In this document: positions 21,515 to 23,070 of the stretch, piece by piece
Layout of the letters: every line of letters begins with the position of its first letter
Position numbering within the stretch: position 1 is the first letter of the stretch
Origin: a virus
Length of the DNA: 23,070 bases
IMG/VR virus record: IMGVR_UViG_3300036716_001969
Span: 1-23,070 of that record
Direction: 5' to 3' (one strand)
Translations under genes and position numbers: made by a program
Notes under the pieces: model-generated
The model's input: the letters and a program-made list of their open reading frames with translations, nothing else
What the model was told of the DNA's origin: nothing
Database searches by the model: none

Positions 21515-23070
21515 TCAGCCGCCGGACTCGCCTAGGAGACCACGAACAACAACCAACCCGTACATGTCAGGGCGAACCATCTTCTTGGCATAGCGCGTCA
21601 TGACGCCCTTACGAGGTACGAAGTCCTCTGTGCCAAAGATGGTGGGAGTGACCTGTAGTGGTACATAAGGAGCGTAGACAAAACCACTTTCGAGGAAGCT
21701 ACTACCCTTACGACCTACAAGACATACGTTGCGCAAGAAGTAAGGATCGACGTAAACGTCAAACTTCTTGCTCAAGCTACCAGCCTTCACAGCACCGATG
21801 GTGCCACGATCCTGGTCAGCAGTTACGCTTGCGCGGAAACCACTGGTGAATTCCAAGATGTTCGCAACTTCTGGTGAACAAACAACGAAGTTTGCACCGC
21901 CGCGGAGCGTCTTGCGGTGGATCTGAGCGCTAACGTCATTGATAGTCTCGATGAGTGTCTCATACCACTCACTGACCGTACCAGTGAAGTCAGGTGCTGC
22001 AGAAGTTGCACCAACTTCGATGCCGTTGCTGTCAACGAACAAGCCAGGAGCGCGGCTCCAGTAACGAGTTCCAGCAGTTGCACCGTTAACAAGCTCACTA
22101 AGAAGCTCACGGTCGATTTCAAGAGCAATCTGCTCTGAAAGAATACCAGTCAACTCAACCTCAGCGTCAAGGTTGTGATAAGCGTTAAGGTCTTGACCAA
22201 GCTCTGGAGACCACTTAGCCTTCAACTTCTTAGTCTGTGCGGTAACAGCGATGCTGTCAACCTTGATGTCGATTTCAGCAATTTGGCTCTTGCCAGTTGT
22301 GTCGCCTGCGTTGCCAGTTCCGTCCCGAGGCTCTTCAAGACCCCAGATCTCTTGTGGGAGAACTGCACCGACTGCGCTTGATGCGCCGGAGAAATCATCC
22401 TGAAGAGGGATTTCGAGAACAGTTGGAAGCTCGGCTGCTGCTGCGGTGCTGCCGTCAGCGTCATGAGCGACCATGATCAAACGGCCGTCAATAACGCGTG
22501 TGAGCCGGCGAACAAAGTTTGCATCGGCGCCGTCTTCGCCCGTAACTGCAGAAAGTAGTCCCGTATCGAGCTGCTCTGCACCAGCAACACCAAGGATGGC
22601 GGCGTCGGTCTCATAGACACCAACGTTGCCGCCTGCTGCGAGGATATCTGCATCAAAGCGAATAGCCTTCTTCTGGGCGTCAGTCATAGTTGCATCGATA
22701 GCCTGGTCAGTAACAACTTCACCACCTAAAGCAGCAAGACGATCACCTGAAATTGCCTGCCATGTCACAGTACAAGAACCAGTTGGGGTTGAGGCGCCAT
22801 GTCCAAGATTGTAGTGACCGCCTGCGCCGGCGCCGTCAGCGGCTCCGTCAGCAAGACTAACACCACCGGTCAATTGACGACCAACAACGTTGCCACCGTA
22901 AACGGAAGCTTCTTCCTTGGCACCGAGAGAATCTAATGTATGCGTAAAGTCCAAGAAGAAAATCAATCCACTTGGAAGACTCATTGGCTGAACGCTAACG
23001 AGATCGTTTGCAATCAATCCACCGAACACGCGGCGAACGATTGGGAATGCAACTGCTGCGAAGCCTTCGA
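21515..23070 (-). CDS. gp23: Major capsid protein (gp23-like), N-terminus cut by right window edge
   Basis: The frame stays open through the right edge, so the GTG at 23029 is internal rather than a start. The upstream codons read GFAAVAFPIVRRV, and then FGGLIANDLVSVQPMSLPSG, matching the gp23 pattern 'p.vRRiF.nLva.dlVgVQPM..P.Gliff'. Further landmarks are KLKAKWSPELGQDLNAYHNL, then DAEVELTGILSEQIALEIDR (spine helix and adjacent strands in the HK97-type fold), NFVVCSPEVANILE and the C-terminal PDMYGLVVVRGLL. 517 residues lie in the window, with the N-terminal arm (the part gp21 protease would trim in T4) missing. A Gly/Ala/Asp-rich stretch near the start of the visible part is probably an insertion-domain loop. 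It is followed by a strong terminator, fitting very high late expression. Confidence 0.93.
   Translation of the reverse strand, partial: EGFAAVAFPIVRRVFGGLIANDLVSVQPMSLPSGLIFFLDFTHTLDSLGAKEEASVYGGNVVGRQLTGGVSLADGAADGAGAGGHYNLGHGASTPTGSCTVTWQAISGDRLAALGGEVVTDQAIDATMTDAQKKAIRFDADILAAGGNVGVYETDAAILGVAGAEQLDTGLLSAVTGEDGADANFVRRLTRVIDGRLIMVAHDADGSTAAAAELPTVLEIPLQDDFSGASSAVGAVLPQEIWGLEEPRDGTGNAGDTTGKSQIAEIDIKVDSIAVTAQTKKLKAKWSPELGQDLNAYHNLDAEVELTGILSEQIALEIDRELLSELVNGATAGTRYWSRAPGLFVDSNGIEVGATSAAPDFTGTVSEWYETLIETINDVSAQIHRKTLRGGANFVVCSPEVANILEFTSGFRASVTADQDRGTIGAVKAGSLSKKFDVYVDPYFLRNVCLVGRKGSSFLESGFVYAPYVPLQVTPTIFGTEDFVPRKGVMTRYAKKMVRPDMYGLVVVRGLLGESGG

Noticed and set aside
21515-23029. Complete capsid gene starting at the GTG at 23029
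   Set aside because: The frame stays open through the window edge, and the upstream codons (VAFPIVRRV) belong to the conserved gp23 core, so the gene is truncated rather than starting there.
1-23070. A hidden defence, anti-defence, toxin-antitoxin, retron or CRISPR-like element
   Set aside because: All sequence is accounted for by virion genes, a polymerase and short gaps. The longest non-coding gap is about 150 bp and holds a terminator and a candidate promoter, with no array, reverse transcriptase or structured RNA seen.

Overview
The window is a block of late (virion) genes from a tailed bacteriophage with a contractile tail (myovirus, Caudoviricetes). It is related to the T4 structural module but clearly diverged and reordered from it. 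Every gene I can support lies on the minus strand, so transcription runs from right to left. Genes are packed with gaps of 0-150 bp or short overlaps, and most starts have AGGAGG-type ribosome binding sites, which points to a bacterial host. No tRNA, CRISPR array, insertion sequence, integrase or host-like operon was seen. A marine or otherwise uncultured source is only an impression from how the protein families look.

In transcription order, the head and neck end (23070 to about 17030) has a gp23-like major capsid protein cut by the right edge and followed by a rho-independent terminator. Next come a beta-rich, probably surface-exposed head protein, a Lys/Arg-rich protein that begins with a similar basic leader, and three neck proteins: gp13-like, gp14-like and gp15-like (tail terminator/sheath stabiliser). 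The middle (17015 to 12258) has three small genes, two of them apparent paralogues flanking a DUF5659-like gene, and then a 1168-residue repeat-rich fibre protein closed by a second terminator.

The tail end (12108 to 2094) follows the usual myovirus order: sheath, tube, a gp26/T4_baseplate-family tail assembly chaperone, tape measure, and then baseplate proteins (a 227-aa tail-tip protein, a LysM/gp53-like wedge protein and a 916-aa hub-like protein). The chaperone carries an out-of-frame 53-codon extension that appears to be reached by a +1 frameshift on a TTT-T slip site. This is the G/GT arrangement known from other tailed phages.

The left end holds an unrecognised 391-aa gene and, overlapping it by 32 bp, the first 316 codons of a T7/Pol I-type (family A) DNA polymerase. 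That polymerase was absent from the supplied open-frame list because it runs off the edge.

The most useful observations are the +1 frameshift, the compact family A polymerase joined to virion genes, a beta-domain shared by the fibre and the neck/terminator protein, the paralogous small genes, an octamer (CTATTTAT on the coding strand) placed upstream of three gene groups, and a hairpin that includes half of the fibre gene's ribosome binding site. I see no anti-defence, toxin or other accessory system.
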